The position numbers and the translations under genes were made by a program. Positions 63,080-64,000 of a stretch of DNA of 64,000 bases are shown here, piece after piece; the first letter of the stretch is position 1; each line of letters starts with the position of its first letter. The DNA comes from Rallus limicola (Eukaryota > Chordata > Aves > Gruiformes > Rallidae). Below the pieces are notes generated by a model. It searched no databases. It saw only the letters and a list, made by a program, of their open reading frames with translations, and was not told the origin of the DNA. The DNA lies in the NCBI GenBank assembly GCA_022605955.1, contig JAKCOZ010000012.1, positions 26,861,456-26,925,455 of the forward strand, given 5' to 3'.

Positions 63080-63560
63080 ACATCTCTGCATAAGTATTCC
63101 GTCCTATTCCCCAGACTGATGTATATTAATGAGGAGATGGTATTTGAAATGCTTCTTCCACATCAGCATCTAATATGATCAAATTAGGAAATGGGATGAT
63201 TTATTAAATTTCGTGGAGCTGAAATATTTCTTTATCTCACTATACGTGTGGTTTCAGAAAGTGAGCTGTTGCTTTCAATTTTTCCACTGAGGATGTGCCT
63301 GCATTTCACAGACGAATTATTGTCTTTAAAAAGATTGCAAGAAGGCGAAATGTTATTAAGCAAATGCTCAGTAAAACAAACTAAATCGGTTTTAAAATTC
63401 CTAATTTAATGTAAATCTTGGTTGTTTTGCTGAAATTCAGTTTGTGATCTTATTAAGTCATATTTGCATTGTACTGTCTTGCTGTAGGACAGCTTTAAAT
63501 TTATAGCATCGCTAGGAAGCCCCACTTTTTTTTGACTCTACAAAACACATCTAAAATAAA
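63080..63560. promoter_or_regulatory. Candidate non-coding regulatory block
   Basis: Repeat-free sequence with mixed A/T-rich motifs (TATTAATGAG, CTAATTTAATG, GATTTATTAAATT) and few homopolymers. It has the texture of conserved non-coding DNA near developmental genes. Evidence is compositional only. Confidence 0.3.
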
Positions 63561-64000
63561 ATAGTTATATTATGCACAAGTTTTCTTATCTTCTAAACTA
63601 AAGTACAAAAAAAATCTATATATTCATTTCAGGTTACAAAGAATGCCTACACAAAGTATTTTTTTTTAAATGTCACGGTAAAAATGTAACTTTTCAAATT
63701 AAAACTTGATGTTTCAGAATTTTAATACAGTTGGAGCTCAGGAAATCAGTCACTTGCCTAAAACATCTACGTTAGAGAAGTCATTAAAAAAAAGGTTACA
63801 GCCACATTATTATGCTTTCATTTTTTAAAAACAAACTATCTTAACATGATGGGTGACTGTGGAGAGAGAAGGCGTTACAGGATAGAGAATTCGTGACATA
63901 TGCATGACTTAAACCCAAACCAGATCCAGTGATTTAAAGATACCACATAATGGCTTTTAACTTCCAATGTGAGTCTGGGTTCCTAGTGTCAGACCCCTTT
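63561..64000. other. Unique AT-rich intronic sequence at the window end
   Basis: T run near 63658 and A run near 63786. Nothing else recognised. Confidence 0.4.

Larger units (their letters stand above)
39979..64000 (-). other. RSRC1: RSRC1 intron upstream of the exon (partial)
   Basis: No further exon could be seen on either strand in these 24 kb, and no known RSRC1 peptide upstream of this exon (the SYDRRRRHRSSSS-type region) was found. The interval is inferred to be intron because RSRC1 introns are tens of kilobases long in vertebrates. It holds CR1 copies at 40836, 48935, 50963, 54409 and 61283, a 135-bp tandem duplication at 56811 and several blocks with regulatory character. Confidence 0.7.

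Noticed and set aside
1..64000. tRNA, rRNA, CRISPR arrays, bacterial or phage genes, full-length endogenous retrovirus
   Set aside because: No cloverleaf A/B boxes, no direct-repeat arrays with spacers, no operon-like coding, and no gag/pol/env-type frames or paired LTRs could be seen.

Overview
The window is vertebrate nuclear DNA from a bird. It carries at least 21 fragments of CR1, the dominant avian LINE, each truncated at its 5' end and several ending in the typical ATTCTRTG-type 3' tail. It shows no compact gene layout, operons, Shine-Dalgarno sites or CRISPR. Several CR1 copies look close to one another, which suggests a Neoavian genome with fairly recent CR1 activity; I cannot name the species.

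Only one coding segment can be supported: a 171-nt internal exon on the minus strand at 39808-39978. It encodes an Arg/Ser-rich then Lys/Glu/Arg-rich stretch that matches RSRC1 (SRrp53, arginine/serine-rich coiled-coil 1), a nuclear splicing factor. It has a perfect GTAAGT donor, an AG acceptor and a CTGAC branch-point candidate 21 nt upstream of the acceptor. Everything else reads as intron of the same gene: 39979-64000 is the upstream intron and 1-39807 the downstream intron. No other RSRC1 exon was seen, which fits the very long introns of this gene.

Layout: 1-20 kb is unique AT-rich intron with scattered CR1, an AT-only tract (1.66-1.9 kb), a T11G14 tract (7.6 kb), a G-quadruplex candidate (13.3 kb) and non-repetitive blocks that look like regulatory DNA (6.55-7.06, 13.54-14.0 and 14.37-14.52 kb). 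From 20 to 28 kb the DNA is mostly unique. A CR1 cluster follows (28.2-41.2 kb) with copies in alternating orientation, and the RSRC1 exon lies inside it. From 41 to 64 kb the DNA is mostly unique, with five dated or young CR1 copies, a 135-bp tandem duplication (56.8-57.1 kb) and the strongest regulatory candidate, a cluster of TAATTA homeodomain-type sites at 55.56-56.1 kb.

Three results deserve most attention. First, the exon is flanked at about 1 kb on each side by complementary, oppositely oriented CR1 copies, a layout that favours RNA circularisation or exon skipping. Second, two of the short CR1 copies share an identical 15-bp non-CR1 sequence at their 5' junction although they are inverted relative to each other. 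Third, the non-repetitive blocks contain homeodomain and HOX/PBX-type motifs; RSRC1 is the vertebrate neighbour of the homeobox gene SHOX2, so they could be long-range SHOX2 enhancers. I found no evidence of a novel protein-coding system; nearly all the longer open frames are CR1 tails read in either orientation.
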